Shown here: positions 1 through 19,656 of the stretch, piece by piece | Layout: every line of letters begins with the position of its first letter | Numbering within the stretch: the first letter of the stretch is position 1 | Source of the DNA: Purshia tridentata | Lineage: Eukaryota > Streptophyta > Magnoliopsida > Rosales > Rosaceae | Assembly: GCA_003254885.1 (NCBI GenBank) | Contig: QANT01007743.1 | Location: 1-44,454, forward strand | Reading direction: 5' to 3' | DNA: 44,454 nucleotides | Translations under genes and position numbers: made by a program | The notes under the pieces: generated by a model | What the model saw: the letters and a program-made list of their open reading frames with translations, nothing else | Database searches by the model: none | Told to the model about the DNA's origin: nothing

Positions 1-1608
1 ACATGAGAGCAAGGAGTTAAATTTCGTTTTTGGGAAGTATGAAAATTTTAAACCTTTCCTTTTAAATTTCGTGTAGATTTCGGAAATTTCGCCGAAATAT
101 CTGAAATATTCGAAAAATTTTGAATTCTATTCAAACCCTAAAAATCAAAACTTAAATTACACAAAATTGGCATATAAAACCTTAGGGGAATGAAAGCCTA
201 TAGTGAGAGAAGAAAAACCCATAAAAAAAAAAAAGGTGATCGGAGCTCGGAGGTGGCCGGAATCGGCAAAAGAAACCGGCGGTGGCAATCTTCAATTTTG
301 CAATTTCGGAAGCACATGGTGGCTGGCCAGCGTGGAGGAAGGGAAGGAGAAGATGGCCAGCGTCTGGGCCTTCCGCTGGTGGCCTTGGGTTGATCGGAAA
401 AGGTATGCTCGGTGGCCGGACATGGTGGTGGCTGCTGTGTGAGAAAGGAAGAAAAACAAAACATGGGAAAGAAAGGTGACTCACGGCAGGGAGGAGAGAG
501 GAAAGGGGAAAAAAAGGGAAAGAGAGTGGGTCACGGGCAGCCTGGGCAGGGGGAGGGTAAAGGAAAAAAGGGAGGAAAAGAAAAAAAGGAATGAAAGAAA
601 AAAAAGGAAGGAAAAGAAAAAAGGAAGGAAAGAAAAAAAAAAGGAAGGAAAAGAAAAAAGGAAGGGAAGGAAAAAAGAAGGAAGGAAAAGAACTGAAGGA
701 AAGAAAAAAAGGAAGGAAAAGAAAAAAAAAAGGAAAAGAAAAAAGGAAGGAAGGAAAAAAAATTTAAAATTAATTGGAATTTGATCGTTTGAGACATTTA
801 GGCAATTAAAAAAAAAAAGTTTGAGGTTTCGTTTGAGATTTTGTTTAGTTTTTTAGTTTTGGGTTTCATTTAATCTTTACTTTTGAGGTTTTATTTGGTT
901 TTTGGTTTTAGGGTTTCGTTTGGTTGTTTTTAAACCCTAAACTCTTATAGATTTCTATACCAAAAAATAATTAAAAATAAAAGGTCTAAATCTCTAATAT
1001 CTTATACCTTATTCTAAAAAATATAAAATATAAATAATATACTAATTTTATTTAACTGTATTTGTCACCAGCGTGCATTATAATCACCTTAACACATGAA
1101 ACCTCTTATAAAATTTGATTTCTTCAATTTTTTTAATCAATATGGTAGATTATATGTTAAATAAACTTATAGTAAAGTTTCATTCAAAATTTCTGTATTT
1201 TAATAACAATTTCCGTCATTTCTGTTAAAATTCTAGCACAATTGAAATTTTCATCGAAAATTCCATTGAAAATTTCCACAAAATCAAAATTTAATGCAGC
1301 TACTCTATCGTATTTTTATATATATATTTTTTGGATATTGATGAGTTCACATTTTTGACTATTTTTTTTTTATGTGACTATCTTACCACTGCGTATTAAA
1401 TATATATATTATTCAATTGTAATTGTATGTGATGCAGTTTTTCATGTCATACGATCACTTTACAGAGAAGAAGACTATAAAAAGTTCATCATGATTAACA
1501 ACAAGTATATGTTTTCAAAGCAACGACATAATAAAGAGGCAAAGAAACATCCCAAAATCCGAAGCCAATAGCCAAACGAAACAGAAACAACACTGGACAG
1601 TGGACACC
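1..1608. other. Gene-free 5' flank: AT-rich, polypurine tract, no gene
   Basis: No convincing gene. Positions 559-762 are almost purely purine on the + strand (only t592, c693 and t694 break it), made of irregular GGAA/GAAA units. Positions 780-930 are T/G-rich, and 930-1560 is AT-rich. The open frames crossing 182-797 are low-complexity Lys/Glu/Gly or Phe/Ser runs and are not believable proteins. The last part should hold the PRA1H promoter and 5' leader, but no clear TATA box could be assigned. Confidence 0.7.
559..762 (+). repeat. Polypurine (GGAA/GAAA) microsatellite-like tract
   Basis: About 204 bases with only three pyrimidines, built from irregular AAGGAAGG/GAAAAAAA units. It is a simple-sequence tract with no tandem period longer than a few bases. 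Such strand-asymmetric tracts can form triplex DNA; nothing here shows that this one does. Confidence 0.85.
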
Positions 1609-4585
1609 ATGGCCTTCACTTCCAACCCATTATCCCTCAGCGTTCCTGACCCTTTCTTCGAGTCATGGCTCCGTGAAAATGGCTACCCCGAAATCGTTGA
1701 CCAGCGTACCTCTGCCGCCGCCGCTGCCGCTGCCACCGCCACCTCCGGGACCACAGCTACAGCCACAAGCTCAATCACAGACGGGTTCTTCATCTCAATC
1801 TTCTCTCACATATTCACCCTCCTCTCTCTCTTCACCATCAACCCCTTCTCCAAGCTCACCAATGACGACCTTACTGCCCAAACGCCGTCTTGGACCACTT
1901 CCTTTATTGGGTCCTCCGAATCCTACTCCTTCCCTTTGTCTGTTTCTCAGGCTCGCTTGAGGGTTCACGAGAATGTCAAACGCTATGCCAGAAACTATGC
2001 TACTTTGTTCGTGCTTTTCTTTGCTTGTTCCCTGTATGTTCTCTTTTTCTCTCTGTCCCAATGGTTTATGGTTGTTGGGTGAGTTTTAGAATTGAGTTCT
2101 GGGAATTGGTTGTCAAAAAGAGCAAAGCTTTAGGGGGTAATTGAGCTCTAAATTTCATGGGTTTTGTGCTTTTTTCTTTTCCCTATTTCTCTTTGGTTTA
2201 GATTGTTGGTAGCTTTGAGAATTGTGTGGAAGTCTAGCAATTGGATGACCAATAAGAGGAAAGCTATGGGGGCATTCAGCTCAAAGTTTTCTGATCTCTC
2301 TCTTTCTCTTTGGTTCATAATTGTTGGGTGAGTTTTGAAATTAAATTTGGTTGGTTTTGTGAAAAAGAAAAGGGATAGAATTGAAAAGAAATTAACTTTC
2401 GGGTAACAACGGGGCATTTTGTGGAAATTGAGGTAAGTATTTCTTGGGTCTCTTGTTTATGTATTCGTTTTGATATCAATACCTTTCCTATTCTACGATT
2501 CTAGTAGGAGGTTTGAGTAGTGCCTCTCTGTTTTAGTTGCTGCAAGAACTTTAGCAGCTGGAAGAAGGTTAAAATTTGGATAATTTGTCTTACATTTTGC
2601 TTTGCCTTTCAAAATGTGGAATTGTGATTTCAAATCTGCTCAGCAATTGACTTGCAAGCTTATTTGTTTTGTAGACCTATAATGAATAATCTAGGAATCA
2701 AATTCCCAAATTTTGGTACCTTTTTCCTTTGCCTAATTAACTTTAGTACTGTATTTTGTATATTGGTACGTTGAAAGGTTGCTTGAAAGTCTCCCAAACT
2801 CAGTTTTGCACAAATTTTTATAAAAAAGCACGGTTTGAGTGAAAAATTTTGTTGGGGTTTCAAAGGATGAAAATTTGAAATAATACAATTTTAGGGACAT
2901 TGTTTTCCAAAATTTTATCTGCTGCCAAAGAGCCAAGTAGAAATGTTGACATCTTAACATAATTGAGGATCTAAATAAAGTATATTTTAATACCAAATAG
3001 TCATTTGATTAGGTTTTCAGATGCCTGGGTTTTGTAAATGCCACTTGCTCTTATTTGTGAGTCAATTCAGGTCTTGATTTTTTCTCATCTTATTTGATAG
3101 TCGTTTTTTTTTTTGTTGATTTGGTTACAGATATCAGATGCCACTGGCTCTTGTTGGATTGATCTCTTGTTTGGCACTATGGGATGTTTTTAAGTTCTGT
3201 AGTGAGAGATGGGGATTGGATCAATATCCGACAATTCGACAGTGCTTAATTCGTGTTGCTCAATGTGGTGAGTTATCAACTCTTGTGCATTTTCTGGATA
3301 CTTGATATTTTCAAGTAATTTCCTATAATGGAACAACTTAGCTTTTCCCATTAAGTCTGTATGTGTGTGATACCATAGGACTCTTAAGAACCTTCAATTG
3401 TCTGACAGAGTATCTCATGGTATTGTGTGTTTTTTCTTGGAATTTTTCATGGGTCAATTGCCCTTAACCCTTCCCATTATACTCTCTTTATCTGAGACTT
3501 ATGGTGATGCATTCTATTCTCTATGTTTTGTTCTCATCCTGAGTCCTTCTATGCCAAAGCTTTCATGTCCATACAAGGATACCGTTTCAGGAGGGCAATT
3601 TTTATTTTTTTTATTTTTTTTTCCTATTGCTCATCTTTCTTTTCTCCACATTTTCCGAAAGATCCCTTTCAACTTGCTTTTTCTAGGTTAGAAAGGTGCA
3701 GTCAGAGAAGCTGTACCCTGAATGGGGATCTCCAGCCAGGAACCCCTTGGCCATGTTAGCCAAGTAGTTTGCACAAGGATTGTCTACCTTGAGAGAAATT
3801 CGAACAACCTTTTTTATCTAGGAGCTGGAGCTCCTTATAGTCCACAATCTTTATTTTTGTGTGTCCAGAAAATTTTGGTTACATTCACCCTTTTCTAACA
3901 TCTCTCTAGGTGTGTAGTTTCCCCATTTCATAATTCTTTAATCATATGAACCTTGTGCAAGGCTGCAAGCTATTCATATTTGTTTGAACTGGATTTGCAT
4001 TTGTAACATTGATTGATTTCATCTTTGCAGTTGCTATTGCTATCCTGATTTGTTCTAATGTTCAAAGGGCTCTCTTCTGGGCTCTTGGTGTCAGTTATGC
4101 AGGTGATGTTTGGACATTCTTTGCATATTCTTATATTGATAAGACTTGTGTACAATTCCTTATGTTATGTTATGTTTTCTTAAAAAATAAATAATAATAA
4201 CAAATTTTGTGTTATAATCTTTGCAAATGTTTAATTAATAAAAAAAACTCATTATAATGTACAATTTAATCTGTATTCATGAGAGGTTGGTTTAAACATA
4301 CGTGAACTTTATGAGAAGAGTGCAAAATGAGGTAAAATGCTGAATCTATTGAGATAAATTTGATTTTTTGTAGATTTAAATTCAAATCAATTTGTTCATG
4401 ATAGTCAATGGTAATATCAAAAGAGAACCTAACATAAGAGATTATTTTCATTTTATATTTCTAGACATCCCTTTTCCTTATATCTGATTTTCTGAGTATT
4501 TGGACCCATTGTAGGCATGATTCTGCATGCTGGATTTCGGAAATTGGATCGTGCAAAGCAAACTTCTCGTGGTAGATCGAAATAG
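1609..4585 (+). CDS. PRA1H: PRA1 family protein H (prenylated Rab acceptor), 4 exons
   Basis: PRA1 proteins are small membrane proteins of the ER/Golgi/endosome system that bind prenylated Rab GTPases and act in vesicle traffic. Exons: 1609-2033, 3131-3267, 4031-4102, 4515-4585; all introns are GT..AG and the frame stays open for 234 residues. The start is the first in-frame ATG and is followed by NPLSLSVPDPFFESWLRENG, which I recall as the PRA1H N-terminus. An Ala run lies near residues 36-42 and a hydrophobic stretch near 59-77. Two hydrophobic hairpins follow, about 129-160 (around YQMPLALVGL) and 188-219 (around RALFWALGVSYAGMILHAGF), as expected for PRA1. The end is basic (KQTSRGRSK). 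Its neighbour, the kinase, converges on it with 1.8 kb between the stop codons. The exon 3/4 junction puts Gly before MILHAGF. Family call is firm; subgroup H is likely. Confidence 0.92.
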
Positions 4586-6378
4586 CAGGTTCTAGCAATA
4601 CAAGTGAAAGGTTTGCTTAACTTTAGCCTGAAGAATTTTTGCTGCAAGGGAGCAATGGTATTGTTGATGGAAAAGTGATGCATAATACTCCAAGGGAGAG
4701 TGAAACGCTCAAGCTCCCCTCATGTTTCCACACTCCTAACCTGAACCAGAAAGAAAGAGAGAGAAAGATCTGAGTTCATGGCTCATTGTTTTTGCCTCAA
4801 CAGTTCAACAAATTATGCAAGTCGGCTATAGAATGTAAATGCTAGTCTTCAACTTCAGTTTTTGCTCCGTATTGATTTGCCATCACGCCCCATTTTGGAA
4901 GACTAGCACATTTAAATGCACCCTTAATGATCATTATTAGAATATGATTCCAACAATCTATTTCGTTAGGTGGCAAATATATTTTCTCTACTTTTTCATC
5001 TCAGTTTTGGCTAATTATTCTCAGTGTTTTACATACAGTATCTATATAGATTATAGAGACAGGACAGGCAAGTTTCACTAATTTCCAGTATATGCTTCGA
5101 TCTTTCTCATTACATTATGAGCAAAACTATAAAAGATAAATATACAAGCTAAAAGGGTATACCCTGGCCAAAAAAAAAAAAGCTTAAAGAACATGATTTC
5201 TGAAAACTCATGAGATACTTAATATTAGGTATGTAATTATGATCATGTTGAGTGCTTAATGAGAACATTTTTAATTCGCTAGTTTGGTTTACCTCAGATT
5301 CACATACATTACAAGATCCAAGAAGCCAAGGCCATTAGTATTTCGACAGTATAGGAATATCATTATCATTTTTGATATCTCTTCGGTATCAAAAATTCAA
5401 CAAAAAATATGGTATCGATACAATATCACTATTTTTCAGAAAAATCCCAGCCCTATGTGCACTTGTGTTGTTACATAATAGTATGAATAAAAGCCGAATA
5501 ATGGTATCAATTCTATCCATTCCCCGCTTACTTGTATTATGGGATATCATTTATAAAAATAAGATGTCATTCAAAGTTATTATTAAAATACGATATCTTA
5601 ATGGGTTAATAAATAATTAAAGGGTAAATCCGAAAAGAATTAAGTATTTTTTTTCCTTTTGTTTTTAGAGGTTATTGGGGTCCATATAAGATTGAAAAAA
5701 GTAGAAAGGAGAAAGTAGTATGCATTATGCGTTAAGGACTTAAGAGAATCTACTGCTGAGATCTGTATTAAGTCATATTAGTTGTATACACGTGTCAGTC
5801 TTTCACAGGTTATGATGGTTAGTTATGTAGTTATGCTTATAGCGCCATGTGGCTCAGCCTTCTTGATCAAATGTAATTCTGATTCTTTTAAATATATACA
5901 ATTCAGTTTCTCTCAGTTTTCTCTTCCGTTTTCAGCGGAACTGAGTTTCGTACCAAACTCAGCCAATTCAACCCGACACGAACTCAACCATGTGCAGAAA
6001 CATCAAACCAAACAAGTTTATGTTTCAGTACAAAATATTCCATTGCAGTGAAGTTTCAGATTTTCTCCCGAACAAAGCTGAATGAATCAAATCCAGAAAA
6101 GGCATGTTGGAACAATCATTCACCACAACCAAAAGCTGATCATTAATAAATGTCAAAAATTTTAGCAACACTAAAATGAACATCTTATAATGGCAAACCC
6201 CCTAATTATACAGCAATGCTGCTACTTGGAAACAAAATTGTTAAATGTAAAAAATAATAATAATCATAATAATGAAAACTCAATTTCTTACAATGATATG
6301 TACATTAAATCAGAATAAATGCATAAAACAGGAATCACACTAGAAAAAACAAATAGTCAATCACTATTCGAACCTCTT
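4586..6378. other. Convergent spacer: 3' UTRs and AT-rich DNA
   Basis: Lies between the PRA1H stop and the kinase stop. The first few hundred bases are presumably PRA1H 3' UTR, and the last few hundred the kinase 3' UTR. Around 5330-5440 there are recurring GGTATC/GATATC-type words, reminiscent of degraded plant repeat DNA but without clear termini. No gene seen. Confidence 0.6.
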
Positions 6379-14978
<8,600 letters not shown>

Positions 14979-15576
14979 TTTCAAGCACAAGTTGCTTCTC
15001 CCTTGCCCGCTCAGCCAGTAAAGCAAAGGTCACTAAACAGCACTACAATGCAGGTTCGACAAATTCTAGGGAAGTATCTCCAAATTCTTCCAATACCCAC
15101 TTCCAATTCACAGCCCCAAATTCATCCAAGACGAGTTTTTATGAGTCCAAATATTGGTTTGAAATACCAAATCTGAAATAGCATCAGCAAACACCAAACT
15201 AATCAACCCACATAAATCAAACATAAAAAAAAACATATGAACCCAAATCTACCACAATTAAGGGACCAAGAAAATATTCAAAAAACAAAAATTTGATAAC
15301 TCAAATAAATGTAAATGAATAAACACAATGCAATGCAAGCTCGTGGACTCAAAGCAAAGCATTTGGGAATGCTAAATTGCCCACCACCTGTTAGGTAAAG
15401 TGGGATTCACTACAGTGACAGCCCAACATAATTGGAAATTATAGGACACCCACAACAAAATTTCTATAGATGAAAGTGAAATAAAAACAACCCACTAGTG
15501 GCTTCAAACGGGGTCCTTGAATTTCATACAAATTTTTACATTATTTTTCACAGAAAGATTGAGATTTGAAACTTAC

Positions 15577-15720
15577 CCGTTACGAAAATGCGATTTTGAC
15601 ATATATTTGTATGTATGGAAGCTAATGTTTGTGAATTGGAGACATGGATCTCTTTCGCTTTCTGTCTTTATCGCGCGCGCGCGCTCTCTCTCCCTCTGCT
15701 CAGAGGCTTTGGGAGCTTCA
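15577..15720 (-). promoter_or_regulatory. Candidate non-coding 5' leader exon and core promoter of the kinase
   Basis: On the minus strand a good donor (GG|GTAAGTTT) lies at 15575-15576, about 600 bases upstream of the kinase ATG. Just upstream of it is a CT/GC-rich stretch including (CG)n and (GA)n words around 15673-15700, typical of plant leaders. This suggests a leader exon spliced to the ATG exon; the matching acceptor upstream of 14978 could not be pinned down. Confidence 0.4.
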
Positions 15721-16539
15721 TAGGATTCGAAGAGGAAGTGTTGGTTATTTTTTAACCTTTTTATTATCTTTCTTAAATAATGGAGTTCTAATTTCCTAGT
15801 TTTTTACCTTCCCTGTAAAATTTTTCATTCGAAAAAACTTTGATTTGGGTATGAACCGGATTTTGGAACAACCTCAATCATCAATCAACGACCAAAGAAG
15901 GAAAAATACAACCTTTTTTCCCTAAAATTATAAGGAGCTGTTTGACTGTCCTTTTTGTTTTACCAGGCCAAAAAAACTCTTTTTTTTTTTCAAAAATATT
16001 TTAATAAAACAAAGCTCTTTGTGTTTGGTTGTTTCCTAAGAATTAAATTTTTTTTAAATTTTTTCTTTTTATTTTTGAGGTATTTCAAATATTATCAAAT
16101 TGAAATTATTAGAATTTGCTAAAAGTTTTAATTGTTTAGTCTAAATTTCCAACAAATTGAATTTTTTTAGATATTTCTATATTTTTTAATCATAAAATGT
16201 TTTTCGAAATCCAAAATTTAATTCTTTGGTTATTTTAATACTTTCTGTTTTCCTTACATTCAAAACAGAACATTGAAAATTTGCTTATTTCTTTAATATT
16301 TTTAGAGATTGAATAATTTGTCAATCATTTATTAGATCAAATACTTGTTAACAGTTATTTTTGTGTGTGTTTAAGAGTGAAACTAAAACGTAAACTATTA
16401 ATGAAACTAATTCAAAACCCCTTATGAATGTGAAAGTATAAAAAGAATTGAAAGTATTAAAGAGTTTTGAGAGAATTTCAATATGGGTGGGGTTTAGACA
16501 AATATTGTATGTAATTAGGGAGTTTTAAATTAAGCACTA

Positions 16540-16674
16540 GAAACCAAATGATAAATAGGAGTTGGTCTAGTTGGTCCAGTTGGTGGAGGACAAAAACTCT
16601 CTTTTACACAGCTGAGTTTGAACCCTTTTTCTTCTCCTGTAATAAAAAGTAAAAAATAAAAGTGAAACCAAATG
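16540..16674 (+). mobile_element. tRNA-derived SINE with 11-bp target-site duplication
   Basis: A 113-base body (16551-16663) has a pol III A box TGGTCTAGTTGG (16563-16574) and a B box GAGTTTGAACCC (16614-16625) at tRNA-like spacing. It ends in an A-rich tail of AATAAAAAG-type words. The body is flanked by perfect direct repeats GAAACCAAATG at 16540-16550 and 16664-16674, the mark of target-primed insertion. The first ten body bases before GAGTTGG may be element or leftover target. There is no coding capacity, as expected for a SINE. Confidence 0.8.
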
Positions 16675-18414
16675 GGTCCTAATATTTTTCCATTTTTGGA
16701 TTGAAAGAAAAGTTGTTAATGTTGATGTAGAAGCTAACTCTTCAAACACTTGAGGAATTAATTTCCTTTCATTAAATTGTATGGCGCTTCATAATCATAC
16801 CTTACACTAACTTTTTTTCCAATTTATGCAAAATATTCAATAGTGAAATCAAACTATAAAATGTAAAATGAAGAAATTTTTTCTAGATGGGATTATACAT
16901 TAATTAAGTCATCCTATATACATATTAAATTTTAAGTTTGCAGTCATACCAAAGAATGACTGATAAAAAAAACCATATGTTTTAGATTAATTATTTGTAA
17001 CCATTAAACTTTACAACATCATGAGTTGGCAACATAGGAACGAATATGAAAACTTTTTCCAAAAAAAAAAAAAAACTTTACAAATTCTACTTTAAATTTG
17101 AAGTGCATGTATACAATTAAATTTTTTTCTTTTGCCAAAATTTGCAAAATATTTTTTTTTCCTCAATTTAACCACCAAGTAAATTTTACGTGTGTGAATT
17201 TTTATCTCTCAAGATGTCGATGCAACTTAATATCAATAGACTCAATACACCATGATGCCCTAAATTATCACACTCATAACTTGAAAATCCTAATATCTCT
17301 CAAAATTCTCACATATATGCTTTCTTTAGTAACTTCTCATATGGCCTTACACTCTTGGGTTTTTATGCCAATATGTTGATGAAAAAAAATGTACATCAAT
17401 GTAAGAAATAGGTTGTAGGTATGGAAAAAATACAGGGTCAAGAACACAAGAACTTTTATGTTGGTTCACCCAATTAACTTGGGCTACATCTACATGCTGT
17501 GTATTTCTATTTTTTTTTGTATTGGAGAGATTACAATTTTGTTGAGAGCACTACAATATCTTGCTTGTGAAAAGCCATCGTTGTCAAAGTAATGAAATCA
17601 GCCCCCTAACTCTTAGGGGAAGGTCTTTATATAAGAAAATAAATGGGCCATTGTGCCAAGTGGGCAATTGGGCTTTTTCTTTTGGTAGCTCTCAATATGG
17701 GGCCCAATAGATGGCCCGATACCTCATTCGGTGGTTGGCTTGAGGCCCAGTTTCCTGTGTTAACTAATTCTTTATCTATTGACAGGTCAACGAACTAAAT
17801 GAAATGCTTAATTAAGCTACATGACAATTTGTCATTGATCGAATCAAACTGGTGAATTCATCCACAAATAGACTTTTTTGACACAACCACTCTCTTAATG
17901 TTTGTCATCTTTGACACAAACACACTATATATTGGTGCCTCTAGCTATCACACTTTTAATCCCCATGTGAGAACCGCAGACTTAGTATGGGCCAACCAAA
18001 TATAAAAGGACTCTAAACCAATTATTTAGTTAACCAAATAGAAACTCTCCCATTACTATTGTTTTCAGAATAAGATAATTTAATCACTAATAATTTAAAA
18101 CACATTATAACAAAAATATATGTCTATACAAGACTTATTTTGTAATTACAAGATAATGAGAGAAAAAATGGTTGAAATATTGAGTTATGGAACCCTTGCT
18201 TCTCCCATATATGTTAAGATTTCACATCACTATTCCTATCGTATAGGTAACTTATTCTCCCACCCTTTACTCTACGCCACTTTATGTCGAGACTCGAGCT
18301 ATATAGCTATGATTCATGAACAAGGCTCTTTTGTAAATTGGATCACTTATTTCACTTAAATGGATTAATATTTTATTTTATCAATAGGGGAAGCTTTTAT
18401 CAATACGTCATGCA

Positions 18415-19656
18415 TTACAAGATAAATTTCTTGGAGTAAACATCAAACTTTTCAGACGATGAAAGCAAAGGTTCTTGTATGATTTTGTGCCGAAACACTT
18501 TCCTCAAGATTCTTGAGTTAAGAAATCTCTCTTGGTTAACCTTTGCAACGTGACTGAGCATCGAGTCGAGCAGAACCCCATATGTTAGTTCTGGCTTCTT
18601 CTCAATAATTTGAATAAGAATGCTCGTCATTGCACCATTCATTACTTTTCGAGAAAGTAGAGTCGTATCAGCCGCCATTTTATCATCGTCACAAGCACTG
18701 AGAGAAATCGCCAACCCACCACTCGTACCTGTTGAGAATACGTGTTAGCCCATGTAGTGTTGAATAACAAAACAAAATAAAAGATGTTCGGATATCTCTA
18801 TCCATATCCAATTAGTTTGAAATTGGATGCTCTAATTAATTTAAAGGGTACCTTTTGTAGCATGAGATGGAGGCCTATTATCCTTCCAATCCTTCTTATT
18901 TCGATCGTAGACCCACTCTAGATCAAGAATTGTTCCACTGTGACAAGCGTCCACGATAGCATGAAGCGTGACACCCTGCTTTAGTGGGGCAACAATGGTG
19001 GAATTCAAATAATTATCGAGGATCATGCCCTCTTTCATAAAATCAAGAGGGCAAATGGTCTCATCGAACCCATCTAGCTCGTCTTGTTTGAAATCAGGTT
19101 GTCGTAGGCCATGTCCGGAGAAGTAGAACACCAAAGAATCACCGGACTGGCATCCGTCCACTAGCCATTCCAAGGAACTTTCGATGTTTTTCTTGGTCGG
19201 AATCAGCTGGGGGTTATGCGCATCATGATCCGACAGTACGCGAATACAGTCGGGAGGAAAATGGTATATATTGATCAACATGTTTTTCATGTTATTGACA
19301 TCGTTGCTTGTGCCTTTGAGCTCGTATTTGAACTTCTTGTATGTTACGCCACAAAGGAGTGCACGTTTGGTAACTCGTATACTGCTACTACTACTACTAC
19401 TACTACTGCTAGTGCTTCCGCTTGAAGTGCTTGAGTTGTTTGATCTGATCTTCATTTGGAGAAGCGGGGAATTAACTCTTCTCCACCGGCTAGGCTTACC
19501 TTCATCTCCTCCACCACCACCACCAACAGGAGTAGTGTAAGTAACATGACCACAGCAACAGCGATATTGTGGGACAAATACCATCAACTCAACCCGTTTA
19601 TGGCAATTTTTGCACGTAATTGTTGTTGGGCTTGCCATAGTGATCGATCGATACAT
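18415..19656 (-). CDS. Type I metacaspase, 2 exons
   Basis: A caspase-fold cysteine protease that cuts after Arg/Lys; plant type I members act in cell death control, immunity and protein-aggregate clearance. Exon 1 is 18852-19656 and exon 2 is 18415-18728; the joined protein has 372 residues, a normal length. An N-terminal Cys-rich LSD1-like finger (CKNC 15-18, CCC 33-35) is followed by a Gly run (45-50) and a Ser homopolymer (about 76-92). The catalytic domain starts near RALLCGVTYKK; the His/Cys dyad is H182 in FYFSGHG and C238 in VDACHSGT. The C-terminus QEPLLSSSEKFDVYSKKFIL matches the family ending. Start: ATG at 19656 is the first in frame; ATG at 19638 (MASPTT) is six codons later and equally plausible. 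The Ser tract is encoded by a trinucleotide repeat, so its length may vary between individuals. The second Cys pair of the finger has unusual spacing. Confidence 0.94.

Larger units (their letters stand above)
14979..18414. other. Spacer between kinase start and metacaspase end
   Basis: Contains the kinase 5' region (to about 15730) and then 2.7 kb of AT-rich DNA with no gene. A tRNA-type SINE lies at 16551-16663. Positions 17430-17960 contain words such as GGTTCACCCAATT and GGGCCCAATAG, resembling decayed LTR-retrotransposon or repeat DNA, but I found no LTR pair, primer-binding site or protein remnant. Confidence 0.6.

Noticed and set aside
182..797. Overlapping open frames of 60-102 codons on both strands
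   Set aside because: Low-complexity Lys/Glu/Gly or Phe/Ser translations of a polypurine tract; no domain.
906..942. Telomere-like TTTAGGGTTT and TAAACCCTAAA words
   Set aside because: Single short, oppositely oriented matches in AT-rich DNA; no tandem array.
17430..17960. Possible LTR retrotransposon remnant
   Set aside because: Some LTR-like words but no paired LTR, primer-binding site or polyprotein piece.
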